From positions 434,001-498,000 of the forward strand of contig NZ_JAGXBY010000001.1 in assembly GCF_018310345.1 (NCBI RefSeq): a stretch of DNA of 64,000 nucleotides. The letters are read 5' to 3'. Shown in pieces: positions 44,984 to 53,438 of this stretch. This stretch comes from Ornithinibacillus massiliensis. GTDB taxonomy: Bacteria; Bacillota; Bacilli; Bacillales; Amphibacillaceae. The position numbers and the translations under genes were made by a program. Positions within the stretch are counted from its first letter, which is position 1; every line of letters begins with the position of its first letter. The notes under the pieces were generated by a model. That model was not told the origin of the DNA. It was given only the letters and a program-made list of their open reading frames with translations, and made no database searches.

Positions 44984-45014
44984 CATCAAAATTCCCCAAA
45001 TTCAGAATTTGATG
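44984..45014 (+). promoter_or_regulatory. Dyad upstream of the CoA-transferase gene
   Basis: CATCAAAATTC (44984-44994) and GAATTTGATG (45005-45014) are complementary with one extra A. They lie 40-70 bases before the CoA-transferase start. This could be a regulator site, for LytTR or another protein, or a leader hairpin. Confidence 0.4.
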
Positions 45015-45025
45015 CGTTAAACTAA

Positions 45026-45040
45026 TTGAAAACGCTTTTA
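45026..45040 (+). promoter_or_regulatory. cre-like (CcpA) site before the CoA-transferase gene
   Basis: TTGAAAACGCTTTTA matches the catabolite-responsive element WTGNAANCGNWWNCW at all defined positions but one (T instead of C at position 14). It ends directly before the ribosome binding site (TGGGGGTTGG), a position that would block transcription by a roadblock. Confidence 0.55.
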
Positions 45041-45052
45041 TGGGGGTTGGCT

Positions 45053-46570
45053 ATGGAAGTTTTTCAAAATCGAATAAAGAATCCTCGCTTACTTGACCGT
45101 GTAGTCTCTGCAGAAGAAGCGGCATCCTGGATACAGGATGGTATGACATTAGGGTTAAGTGGATTTACTCGTGCTGGGGATGTAAAAGCAGTACCAATGG
45201 CACTAGTGAAACGTGCTGAAGCGGGAGAGAAGTTTAAGGTTAATGTATTTACTGGGGCTTCACTTGGGTCTGATGTAGATAAGATGTTTGCCGAGGTTGG
45301 CATTATTCATAAGCGTCTACCTTTCCAGGCAGATCCAACCATGAGGAAGAAGATAAATGCTGGGGAGCATTTGTTTGTTGATCATCATTTATCACATACA
45401 GCAGAATTACTTCGAGCAAATGTGGTGGAACGAGTTGATTATGCGATTTTAGAAGCGATTTCCATTACGGAAGATGGCATGCTCATTCCGACAACTTCTA
45501 TCGGTAATTCGGTGGCTTTTGCTGAAAATGCAGAATCCATTATTGTGGAGATAAATCTGGCGCAATCTGAATTGTTAGAGGGTCTACATGATGTATATAG
45601 CCCGGGTAAACAAGGGGAACGTGATCCAATTCCATTAACCAAGGCAAATGATCGAATTGGAACACTAGGAATACCTGTAGACGAAAGTAAGATTAAAGGG
45701 ATCGTCTTTACCAATCAAGTAGATTCCCCATCGACGATAGTACCACCAGATGAAGAAACACAAATCATGGCTAATCACTTACTAGATTTTCTTCGTAAAG
45801 AGATTGCTAAAGGCCGGTTAACTGAAAAACTAGCACCATTGCAATCGGGGATAGGTTCAGTCGCCAATGCTGTATTACATGGCATGATAGAATCCGAGTT
45901 TACAAACTTAGAAGTGTACTCGGAAGTATTACAGGATGCGGTATTCGATTTAATGGATGCAGGAAAAGTGGATGTGGCATCTTGCTGCTCTATTACATTA
46001 TCAGAGGAAAAGATGAATCAAGTCTATCGTAATTTTGAGAAATACCGTGATAAGTTAATCATGCGTCCACAGGAGATTTCCAATCATCCTGAAATTATTA
46101 GACGTCTCGGACTAATTTCGATTAATACGGCGTTAGAGTTTGATATTTATGGAAATGTGAACTCGACACATGTGTCCGGTACAAGGATGATGAATGGAAT
46201 TGGTGGCTCTGGTGACTTTGCTCGTAATGCAAGGCTAGCTATCTTTGTTACTAAATCTATAGCAAAAGGCGGAGCTATTTCCAGTATCGTTCCATTTGTA
46301 TCTCACGTGGACCATACCGAACATGATGTGGATGTGGTAGTAACAGAGCAAGGTTATGCAGATTTACGTGGGCTTGCACCACGTGAGCGAGTACCTTTGA
46401 TCATCGAAAATTGTGCACATCCAACATACCGACCGCAGCTGTGGAAATATTACGAGGAAGCACTAGAACGGGGTGGGCAGACCCCACATGTGCTGGAAAA
46501 GGCATTTTCATGGCATGGAAATTTTGCGAAATATGGTTCCATGCTAGAGGCGGAAACGGTGACGAAATAG
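45053..46570 (+). CDS. Acetyl-CoA hydrolase/succinate CoA-transferase family protein
   Basis: A 505-residue class I CoA-transferase. The N-terminal AcH domain begins with NPRLLDRVVSAEEAASWI and GMTLGLSGFTRAGD. The C-terminal domain carries the glutamate-bearing YSEVLQDAVFDLMDAGK, GIGGSGDFARNAR and the end motif TEQGYADLRGLAPRER. It moves CoA between succinate, acetate or propionate, or hydrolyses acetyl-CoA. The start is ATG 45053 behind GGGGGTT. A cre-like site suggests repression by glucose, and the LytTR gene upstream suggests a second input. This fits use of acetate or organic acids after sugar. Confidence 0.88.
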   Translation: MEVFQNRIKNPRLLDRVVSAEEAASWIQDGMTLGLSGFTRAGDVKAVPMALVKRAEAGEKFKVNVFTGASLGSDVDKMFAEVGIIHKRLPFQADPTMRKKINAGEHLFVDHHLSHTAELLRANVVERVDYAILEAISITEDGMLIPTTSIGNSVAFAENAESIIVEINLAQSELLEGLHDVYSPGKQGERDPIPLTKANDRIGTLGIPVDESKIKGIVFTNQVDSPSTIVPPDEETQIMANHLLDFLRKEIAKGRLTEKLAPLQSGIGSVANAVLHGMIESEFTNLEVYSEVLQDAVFDLMDAGKVDVASCCSITLSEEKMNQVYRNFEKYRDKLIMRPQEISNHPEIIRRLGLISINTALEFDIYGNVNSTHVSGTRMMNGIGGSGDFARNARLAIFVTKSIAKGGAISSIVPFVSHVDHTEHDVDVVVTEQGYADLRGLAPRERVPLIIENCAHPTYRPQLWKYYEEALERGGQTPHVLEKAFSWHGNFAKYGSMLEAETVTK

Positions 46571-46692
46571 CTTTTTAAAGAAAAAGGGGGCAGATGGATT
46601 GGCTACCGAGTAGATAGTCAATTCCATGATAACGGTAATCTTGGGGCAGCTTGATTACTGACGATAAAAGGGTTTTGTTTTATATAGAACGA

Positions 46693-46734
46693 AAAAACCG
46701 ATTAGCTTTCTGGGGAGGGAGCTAATCGGTTTTT
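46693..46734. terminator. Bidirectional terminator
   Basis: AAAAACCGATTAGCT and AGCTAATCGGTTTTT form a 15-bp stem with a 12-base loop, between the convergent CoA-transferase and antiporter genes. Confidence 0.88.
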
Positions 46735-46768
46735 AAATTTATTCTAGACTATTACATGCTGTTCATTA

Positions 46769-48208
46769 CTACTTTCCTACTAATGCTTCTTTTGCTTTTG
46801 GTCTACTCTCTTTATCACTTAATACATACACGGTGTCACCTTTTTGAATTACCGTTTCTCCTGTCGGTGTGATGAGCTTGTTGTTCCGGGTTACACCAAT
46901 AATTAATGTATCCTTAGGTAAATCCAGCGTATTAAGGGAGAGCCCATTGGCAGGACTTCCTTTTACAATCGTCATTTTCATTATCTCAGACTCTGTCGTT
47001 CCAAGATTGATTAATTCAATACTTGGTGCTGTTTCATCTTGGTCATTATCCAGTCCTAGCTTTTTAGCGAGCCAAGGTAAAGATCCCCCTTGGACGAGAG
47101 CGGAGAAGAAGACAACGAAGAACACCGCATTGAAAATCAATTCACTATTTTCTACCCCAGCAATAATTGGGTAGGTACCAAGAACAATCGGTACGGCTCC
47201 CTTTAACCCTGCCCATGATATAAAAACTTTTTCTTTTAGATTATATTTCATGAACATCATACTGATAAAGATCGCAACAGGACGGGCAATAAACATTAAG
47301 ATTATCGCTAATAGAATTCCTTGCCAGATGACATCGACAAGATGGCTTGGGAAAACTAATAGACCTAGTAGGATGAACATTACAATCTGCATCATCCAGG
47401 CGAAACCTTCATTAAAGCGGGTAATGGTAAAGCGATAGGTTAGATCACTATTGCCCACAAATACAGCCATGACATAAACCGCTAGTAGTCCACTTCCACC
47501 TACAAAATCGGTGAAGGCATAGGTGAAGATTGCAGCACCCATTGCTAGAACAGGATAGAGTCCCGATGTATCTAATTTAATATTATTGATGATAGCAACT
47601 GTTATTTTACCAAAGAGTAAACCGAGCAATAATCCTAATCCCATTTGAAGGAAGAAGCTACCAATCGCCATCCAAATAGAAGCATCTGGTGATTGAATCA
47701 ATTCAATTAGTGCTACTGTTAAAAATACTGCCATTGGATCATTTGACCCTGATTCTGCTTCTAGTGTAGCAGTGAGTCGCTTTTTGAAATTCGTGTTTCC
47801 TAATACGGAGAATACTGCAGCGGCATCTGTGGAACCAACAATTGCTCCAAAGAGCATCCCTTCTAATAACGAGAGGTTAAAGATATACATAGCGGCTAAA
47901 CCAGTAATAACCGTTGTTAATAGCACGCCTAGCGTTGCTAAAACACCAGCTGGTCCAATAATTGGTCTGATGCTGGTCCACTTGGTTTGCGTACCACCAT
48001 CAAATAGGATGACGATTAATGCCATAATTCCAATTAATTGGGTTAATTTAACATCATCAAAATAAATATAGCCATTCATAAGCATTCCGGCTAATAAAAA
48101 CAGAATAAGTGCAGGTAGACCGAGTCGAGAAGAGAATTTGGTGGCTAGAACACCGATGATTAACATAGCGGAAAATAGAAAAATTAGTGTTTCTATGCTT
48201 AGGTTCAT
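46769..48208 (-). CDS. K+/H+ (or Na+/H+) antiporter, CPA1 type with RCK_C domain
   Basis: This 479-residue protein has about 12 membrane segments of the sodium/hydrogen exchanger family (motifs FDGGTQTKW and GSTDAAAVFSVLG) and a C-terminal cytoplasmic RCK_C/TrkA_C domain (about 395-475, MTIVKGSPANGLSL...VQKGDTVYVLSD). The architecture is that of NhaP2/CvrA-type potassium/proton antiporters. It exports K+ or Na+ in exchange for protons, suited to osmotic or alkaline stress. I start at ATG 48208 behind CGGAGGAATC; the extra six residues upstream would contain that site. Confidence 0.9.
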   Translation of the reverse strand: MNLSIETLIFLFSAMLIIGVLATKFSSRLGLPALILFLLAGMLMNGYIYFDDVKLTQLIGIMALIVILFDGGTQTKWTSIRPIIGPAGVLATLGVLLTTVITGLAAMYIFNLSLLEGMLFGAIVGSTDAAAVFSVLGNTNFKKRLTATLEAESGSNDPMAVFLTVALIELIQSPDASIWMAIGSFFLQMGLGLLLGLLFGKITVAIINNIKLDTSGLYPVLAMGAAIFTYAFTDFVGGSGLLAVYVMAVFVGNSDLTYRFTITRFNEGFAWMMQIVMFILLGLLVFPSHLVDVIWQGILLAIILMFIARPVAIFISMMFMKYNLKEKVFISWAGLKGAVPIVLGTYPIIAGVENSELIFNAVFFVVFFSALVQGGSLPWLAKKLGLDNDQDETAPSIELINLGTTESEIMKMTIVKGSPANGLSLNTLDLPKDTLIIGVTRNNKLITPTGETVIQKGDTVYVLSDKESRPKAKEALVGK

Positions 48209-48370
48209 ATGATTCCTCCGATGCAAAAAGATACTATCTTAATGATAAACTAAAATTGCTAAAAAACAAAATGTAAGCAACTTTTTTGATGGAAAATCTT
48301 TTAAATACGAATACTTCTCTACTACATGGTACAATATGATTCATGATAAATCGTAAAGAGGGAATAAACA

Positions 48371-50302
48371 ATGACGAAAATAAATGCCTTACCATTTACC
48401 GTATCGAAGACGGAAAACTTCTTTGACCGACTAGGTGATTATGTTGGAGATGTTTTCTATGATATTTTACCGGAACAAGGATACGAATTACGTGATGAAC
48501 AAATCTATATGGCTTTTCAATTGGAGCAAGCTTTTAAGAATAAACGAACAATCTTTGCGGAGGCAGGAGTTGGTACAGGAAAGACGTTTGTTTATTTGAT
48601 TTATGCAATATGCTATGCACGTTATATAGGCAAGCCAGCAATTATCTCCTGTGCTGATGAAACTCTTATTGAACAGCTTGTCAAACAAGGTGGAGATATA
48701 GAGAAACTAGAAAAGGCACTTGGGATTGAAGTTGATGTCAGGCTTGCTAAGGCGAGAGAGAATTATGTTTGTGCACGAAAGCTGGACCGGGTTGCGGAAA
48801 TTACAGATAACGAGGATATCATAAGAGTACATGATGAAATTCCGGACTTTGTTTATGATTATAGTTCTGCTAAGAAGATTTTTGAACGATATGGAGACAG
48901 GAAAGAATATCCGTGGGTTTCGGATGAAACATGGGAGAAAATTGCATGGGATCCTCTGCAGCAATGTTCTACCTGTGAACTAAGACATCGCAGTGGGCAA
49001 ACATTAAACAGGGAATATTATCGTCATGCCAAGGATTTAATCATCTGTTCCCATGATTTTTATATGGAGCATGTTTGGACGAAGGAATCTCGTAAGCGTG
49101 AAGGTCAGATTCCATTACTACCAGAGGCAAGTGCGGTTATCTTTGACGAAGGACATCTATTAGAATTTGCTGCGCAAAAGGGATTAACGTATCGTTTTCA
49201 TTCGGAAACATTACATAATGTTCTTACAGGATACATGGGCCAGGACGTTCGTGAGGAATCGCTTTATTTGATTGAAGATATCCTAACCTTACATGAGGAT
49301 TGGTTTGATCTGCTAGGTAGTGTGGCAATAGATGTAGTAGGCTCTAACCGGAAAGAAATTGAATTATCAGATCGTATGCTAGCTATCGCTTCTAGCTTAT
49401 TTGAAAAAGTGGAAAAACTTCTCGATCAGCTAGTATTTGATTCGGAGATGTTTACGATAGATGGCTACCATCTAAAGATTATTGAAGAATACTTGGAGTT
49501 CTATCATTATGGTTTATCCATTTTCTTAAAAGAAGATGAGGGTATCTTCTGGTTGGAAGAAACACGTGATACGACAACATTAGTCATGATGCCTAGATTG
49601 GTAGAAGATGTGTTGAAAAAGGAAGTATTTTCCAAGGGCATTCCATTTGTCTTTTCATCTGCCACCCTTTCTCAAGGTGGAGATTTCTCCTATCTGGCAA
49701 ACAGTTTAGGAATAGATACGTATGATTCGTTTTCTGTTGATTCACCATTTGATTATGAACAGCAAATGAAGATGAATGCCTATATGGAGAATACAAAAGA
49801 AGATAAATGGCTCACTATACAAAAGCAAATGGAGCAAAATAATGGAAGTACACTTCTCTTATTTTCAACCGTAGAAGAAATGGATGATTTCCGCATATGG
49901 TCGAACCAGAAATCATGGGTGCAACCTATTTATTTCGAAGGCGATCAAGAAATAAGTGAGACCGTACGAAGATTCCAAGAAAATCCAGAATCCGTGCTAT
50001 GTGCGTATCATTTATGGGAAGGCTTAGATATTCCGGGCGAGGCATTAACACAGGTTATTATCGCTTCCTTACCATTCCCGCCAAAAGATCCAGTGTTTAA
50101 AGCAAAACGGAAACATGCAATCGACCCAGAACGAGAAGTAGATGCACCTTATATGCTATTGCGATTACGCCAAGGAATTGGCCGACTAATTCGAACAAGC
50201 ACCGATTATGGAATAGTTCACCTATGGATGAGAAAAGAAGAACGAGATACCTATAAAGAAGTAATCGATGAAATTGCCCCAGTTACGATAACCTGGGATT
50301 AA
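48371..50302 (+). CDS. ATP-dependent DNA helicase, DinG/XPD family
   Basis: This 643-residue superfamily 2 helicase has Walker A AEAGVGTGKT (63-72) and DEGH (259-262). Four cysteines are suitably placed for a 4Fe-4S cluster (C134, C199, C202, C226), and the C-terminal helicase motif is within RLRQGIGRLIRTSTDYGI. It is short like YoaA and lacks the N-terminal exonuclease of B. subtilis DinG. It unwinds DNA 5' to 3' and is linked to repair and to R-loop or G-quadruplex removal in relatives. It is a single gene with ribosome binding site AAAGAGGGAA and a terminator at 50320. Confidence 0.88.
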   Translation: MTKINALPFTVSKTENFFDRLGDYVGDVFYDILPEQGYELRDEQIYMAFQLEQAFKNKRTIFAEAGVGTGKTFVYLIYAICYARYIGKPAIISCADETLIEQLVKQGGDIEKLEKALGIEVDVRLAKARENYVCARKLDRVAEITDNEDIIRVHDEIPDFVYDYSSAKKIFERYGDRKEYPWVSDETWEKIAWDPLQQCSTCELRHRSGQTLNREYYRHAKDLIICSHDFYMEHVWTKESRKREGQIPLLPEASAVIFDEGHLLEFAAQKGLTYRFHSETLHNVLTGYMGQDVREESLYLIEDILTLHEDWFDLLGSVAIDVVGSNRKEIELSDRMLAIASSLFEKVEKLLDQLVFDSEMFTIDGYHLKIIEEYLEFYHYGLSIFLKEDEGIFWLEETRDTTTLVMMPRLVEDVLKKEVFSKGIPFVFSSATLSQGGDFSYLANSLGIDTYDSFSVDSPFDYEQQMKMNAYMENTKEDKWLTIQKQMEQNNGSTLLLFSTVEEMDDFRIWSNQKSWVQPIYFEGDQEISETVRRFQENPESVLCAYHLWEGLDIPGEALTQVIIASLPFPPKDPVFKAKRKHAIDPEREVDAPYMLLRLRQGIGRLIRTSTDYGIVHLWMRKEERDTYKEVIDEIAPVTITWD

Positions 50303-50319
50303 AATAGTCATCACATTAG

Positions 50320-50347
50320 ACCCCCCGGCCTTGGCATGGGGGTTTTT
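50320..50347 (+). terminator. Terminator of the helicase gene
   Basis: ACCCCC and GGGGGT with a 12-base loop, followed by TTTTT. It precedes the second 52-bp repeat cluster, which begins about 35 bases later. Confidence 0.8.
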
Positions 50348-50381
50348 ACCATGACATTATTCAGGGATTCTTGTCCGTTGA

Positions 50382-50670
50382 GGTTATAGGGGAGGGTAAT
50401 TAGTGCCTTTTATGGGAAAGCTAGCATGAAAAGGTAACAGAGGGGAGTGATCAATGCTCATAATGGGAGATGTAAGCGTGAAAAGGTAGCAGAGGAGAGT
50501 TATCAGTGCCCATAATGGGAGACCACAGTATGGAAAGGTAACAGAGGGAGGTTGTCAATGCCCTTAAAGGGAGGCCCCAGTATGAAAAAGGTACAGAGGA
50601 GCGAACTCTGTTCCCCTTTTCAAGGCTACGCGCAAGAAATGGTAACAGAGGCCCGCATCCCAGCGCAATA
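50382..50670 (+). repeat. Second cluster of 52-bp repeats, five to six units
   Basis: GGTAACAG-like starts lie at 50382 (degenerate GGTTATAG), 50433, 50485, 50537, 50590 (missing one A) and 50641. The spacings are therefore 51-53 bp, although only the GGTAACAGAGG and (T)CA(A/G)TGCCC blocks are shared with the array at 27.4 kb. Two units carry perfect short inverted repeats after GTGCCC, CCCAT/ATGGG and CCCTT/AAGGG. The unit at 50590 has ACAGAG/CTCTGT followed by a T-run, like a small terminator. The cluster lies between the convergent helicase and nudix genes on the same strand as the larger array. No protein is encoded; the open frame of 97 codons on the - strand here is a by-product. Confidence 0.9.
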
Positions 50671-50759
50671 ATCGAACAGAATAGCTCACTCTGCACTCTT
50701 ATCCAGAGTTTCACCCCTAAAGTCCTCACCGTCAAGTCGTCCACCTAAAGCCACAAACA

Positions 50760-51386
50760 TTATTCTTCACGACAGTCCGCTACATATAAAAAATGATTTA
50801 GTATCTTTGCTGTTAGTCCCCAAATTACTTTATCTTGATAACGATAAAATAATTCTTCAAAATGCCGTGTCTGCCAGTTGTATTTTTCGCCACCTACGAT
50901 TAGATCAAAGGGGAAGTTTTCTTCTGGAATCACTTCTACGTTAACTTTATACGATTCCGGTTTTGTTTGTTTGAGGTATGAGATTGGAACATAGAATACT
51001 TCGCCAACTTCAGACTCATTCGGTGCGATTTGGTTTATGTTCGTAATTCTTCCCACGTATGGATAGATGATTCTCCCCATATCCGCTACGACATAATCAA
51101 TTGGGGTCACATCCGTTATTTGATCATAGTGGATTCCTAGCTCTTCAGTAGTTTCTCTTATTGCACAGTCCATCGGGGATGCGTCTTCTGGGTCCATCCT
51201 CCCGCCAGGAAAGCAAATATCCCCGGGTTGTCTCCTTAATTGCATAGATCGGACCTCAAATAAGATATGTGCTTCACCTTCTATTTCAACAAGTGGAATG
51301 AGAACAGCGGATTGCTTAAAATTCTCCCTGCCCATAATACCGGGTTCCCTAGTAGCTAAATGCTTCAAAATCGTTTCGATGTTCAC
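50760..51386 (-). CDS. CoA pyrophosphatase (NUDIX hydrolase)
   Basis: This 208-residue NUDIX enzyme has a Nudix box one residue longer than usual (GGRMDPEDASPMDCAIRETT, then EELGI), as in CoA-cleaving members. It is preceded by the CoA-specific stretch EVRSMQLRRQPGDICFPGG. It should split CoA or acyl-CoA into 4'-phosphopantetheine and adenosine 3',5'-bisphosphate. The ribosome binding site is GAGGGGGAATC. It is a single gene; downstream on its strand lies the second 52-bp repeat cluster with no clear terminator of its own. Confidence 0.88.
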   Translation of the reverse strand: MNIETILKHLATREPGIMGRENFKQSAVLIPLVEIEGEAHILFEVRSMQLRRQPGDICFPGGRMDPEDASPMDCAIRETTEELGIHYDQITDVTPIDYVVADMGRIIYPYVGRITNINQIAPNESEVGEVFYVPISYLKQTKPESYKVNVEVIPEENFPFDLIVGGEKYNWQTRHFEELFYRYQDKVIWGLTAKILNHFLYVADCREE

Positions 51387-51579
51387 GATTCCCCCTCCAG
51401 TACGTGGTTGTTATTATATTCATTATACTATGTAAACCAATATTATTCATTTTCCATAAAGGGGTTAAAGTGTAAAAGAAAGTAAATAATTTATGTTTTA
51501 TTTTCTTAGAAATAGACAATCTAAGGATGTGCGAATTAGAAAGGTGGCACAATGAATGAACTTTATAAGGAGGATGGCA

Positions 51580-52092
51580 ATGGGAATCCTAAGTGGAAAT
51601 CCACAAGATGAACCGATGCATTATGGTGAGGTATTTGGAGCTTGGACAGCTGTTGCTGCTGGAAAAGCTATGATTGCAGCGTACCAAACCTTGCTAAATC
51701 ACGCAGGGGACGAAGATTTAAAGAAATTAATACAAGAAGCCATTGATCTCGGAAAACAGGAAGTGTCCGATATTGAAATGCTGCTAAAAAATAATGGAAT
51801 TGGTTTACCGCCTACCCCACCTGAACGTCCAAATGCGGACTTGGAGTCCATTCCAACTGGTGCACGTTTTATGGATAACGAAATTGCTGCTAAAATGTCA
51901 GCTGATGTTGCTGCAGGGTTAATAGCGGCTAGTGAAATGATTGGACAATCAGTTCGTGAGGATATTGCAACACTATTCGGTACGATTCATAATCAAAAGG
52001 CAGCTTTAGGTACAAAGATTCTTCGTTTGAATAAAGATAAAGGATGGCTTGTCCCGCCACCGTTACACCTATCTAATGTGGATGAAAAATAA
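51580..52092 (+). CDS. DUF3231 family protein
   Basis: This 170-residue helical protein has features of DUF3231: an N-terminal HYGEVFGAWTAVAAGKAMIAAYQTLLNHA, a PPTPPERP turn, and DNEIAAKMSADVAAGLIAASEMIGQS. It is ferritin-like in predicted fold, but its function is unknown. I start at ATG 51580, because TAAGGAGG at 51566-51573 fits it; earlier ATGs at 51556 and 51574 are too far from, or overlap, that site. It is a single gene. Confidence 0.82.
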   Translation: MGILSGNPQDEPMHYGEVFGAWTAVAAGKAMIAAYQTLLNHAGDEDLKKLIQEAIDLGKQEVSDIEMLLKNNGIGLPPTPPERPNADLESIPTGARFMDNEIAAKMSADVAAGLIAASEMIGQSVREDIATLFGTIHNQKAALGTKILRLNKDKGWLVPPPLHLSNVDEK

Positions 52093-52186
52093 TAGAGAAA
52101 TTTTTTATGGTGGTGATGAAAATCATCACCTTTTATCATGTAGTCCGATACTCTGAGCGTTTTACAAAACAGATCGCGGGCTCTCA

Positions 52187-52224
52187 ATATGACATTTGTC
52201 ATATGAAGAAACTGACGAATGTGA
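52187..52224 (+). promoter_or_regulatory. DesR-like binding sites upstream of des
   Basis: A perfect 18-bp palindrome, ATATGACA-TT-TGTCATAT (52187-52204), is followed by an imperfect copy, TGACGAATGTGA (52213-52224). The centres are 23 bp apart, about two helical turns. A weak -35 region and a -10-like GATAAT (52259-52264) follow. The layout (one palindromic and one degenerate site before a weak promoter) agrees with activation of des by phosphorylated DesR in B. subtilis. Confidence 0.7.
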
Positions 52225-52289
52225 CTTAAAACGGACAACCTCTCCGATTATTATTAAAGATAATATATGAATGAAATAGGGGGAACAAG

Positions 52290-53342
52290 ATGAGTAAAGA
52301 AAAGCAGGCACAATTAAGAAAAAGTGTAACACCATATGCAAAGTCAAACACTAAAGCCAGTATTATTCAGATCTTGAATACAATCATTCCGTTTATTCTC
52401 CTTTGGTTTCTCGCCTATCAAAGCCTTTCCATATCGATTTGGTTAACGATAGCTCTATCCATTATCGCTGCAGGTTTTGTTGTGCGAACGTTTATTATTT
52501 TCCATGACTGTACCCATATGTCCTTTTTCAAAAATAAAAAGGCCAATCGAATTGTTGGTACGATTACGGGAATTATCACCCATTTTGCATTTGAAAAGTG
52601 GAAATGGAGTCATTCTATCCATCATGCAACAAGCAGCAATTTAGACAAACGCGGAATCGGTGATGTCTGGGTAATGACGGTTGATGAGTATGTAGAAGCC
52701 TCTACATGGAAAAGGATAGTTTATCGTCTTTACCGAAATCCAATCGTCATGTTCGGGCTAGGTCCTCTTTATTTATTTTTAATCTCGAATCGATTTAATC
52801 GTAAAGGGGCAAAGCGAAAAGAGCGGTTCAATACGTATTTAATCAATTTATTCATTGCAGCTATTTATGCCCTTTTGATTTGGGCGATAGGCTGGCAGGC
52901 ATTTTTAATTATTCAAGTCCCTATTTTATTTATTGCAGGTGCGGCAGGCATTTGGTTGTTTTATGTTCAACATCAGTTCGAGGATTCCTACTTTGAGAAT
53001 GAAGAGGAATGGGATTATGTGAAGGCTGCTGTTGATGGGAGCTCTTATTACAAGCTTCCTAAGATTATCGAATGGTTAACAGGTAGTATTGGGTATCATC
53101 ATGTACACCACTTAAGCCCAAGAGTGCCAAATTATAACCTAGAAAAGGCACATGAATCCACACCACCATTGCAAAAGGCGACAACAATCACTTTAGCAAC
53201 AAGCTTAAAATCGATTCATTTCCGATTGTATGATGAAGCTAGTAAAACCTTTGTCAGTTTTAAGGAAATAAAGGATCAAGTGAAAGCGCAAAAGAACGAC
53301 CTGCAGTTATCAACGAGAAGAGCTAGTATAGAAGATAAATAG
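52290..53342 (+). CDS. des: Fatty acid desaturase Des
   Basis: This 350-residue membrane enzyme has the three histidine boxes of acyl-lipid desaturases: HDCTH (72-76), HSIHH (108-112) and HHVHH (270-274), with about four to six membrane spans between them. It introduces a cis double bond into phospholipid acyl chains when the membrane stiffens. The C-terminus is longer and more charged than in B. subtilis. It is followed by desK and desR and preceded by a DesR-type site, so this is the complete cold-response module. Confidence 0.92.
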   Translation: MSKEKQAQLRKSVTPYAKSNTKASIIQILNTIIPFILLWFLAYQSLSISIWLTIALSIIAAGFVVRTFIIFHDCTHMSFFKNKKANRIVGTITGIITHFAFEKWKWSHSIHHATSSNLDKRGIGDVWVMTVDEYVEASTWKRIVYRLYRNPIVMFGLGPLYLFLISNRFNRKGAKRKERFNTYLINLFIAAIYALLIWAIGWQAFLIIQVPILFIAGAAGIWLFYVQHQFEDSYFENEEEWDYVKAAVDGSSYYKLPKIIEWLTGSIGYHHVHHLSPRVPNYNLEKAHESTPPLQKATTITLATSLKSIHFRLYDEASKTFVSFKEIKDQVKAQKNDLQLSTRRASIEDK

Positions 53343-53438
53343 TGAATTCAAAAGCCCTTTTATTATCGATGAAAGGGTTTTTGTGTGACTGGTTATCTGC
53401 TATACTCAGGAGAAATAGAACTTAGGAGGGAAAAACAG

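Noticed and set aside
44959..45020. LytTR direct repeats (GTTAAAC twice) before the CoA-transferase gene
   Set aside because: The two copies are 52 bp apart, not the spacing expected for LytTR dimers, and they lack the full consensus.
50451..50744. 97-codon open frame on the - strand across the second repeat cluster
   Set aside because: It translates noncoding repeats, shows no protein-like composition and lacks a ribosome binding site.
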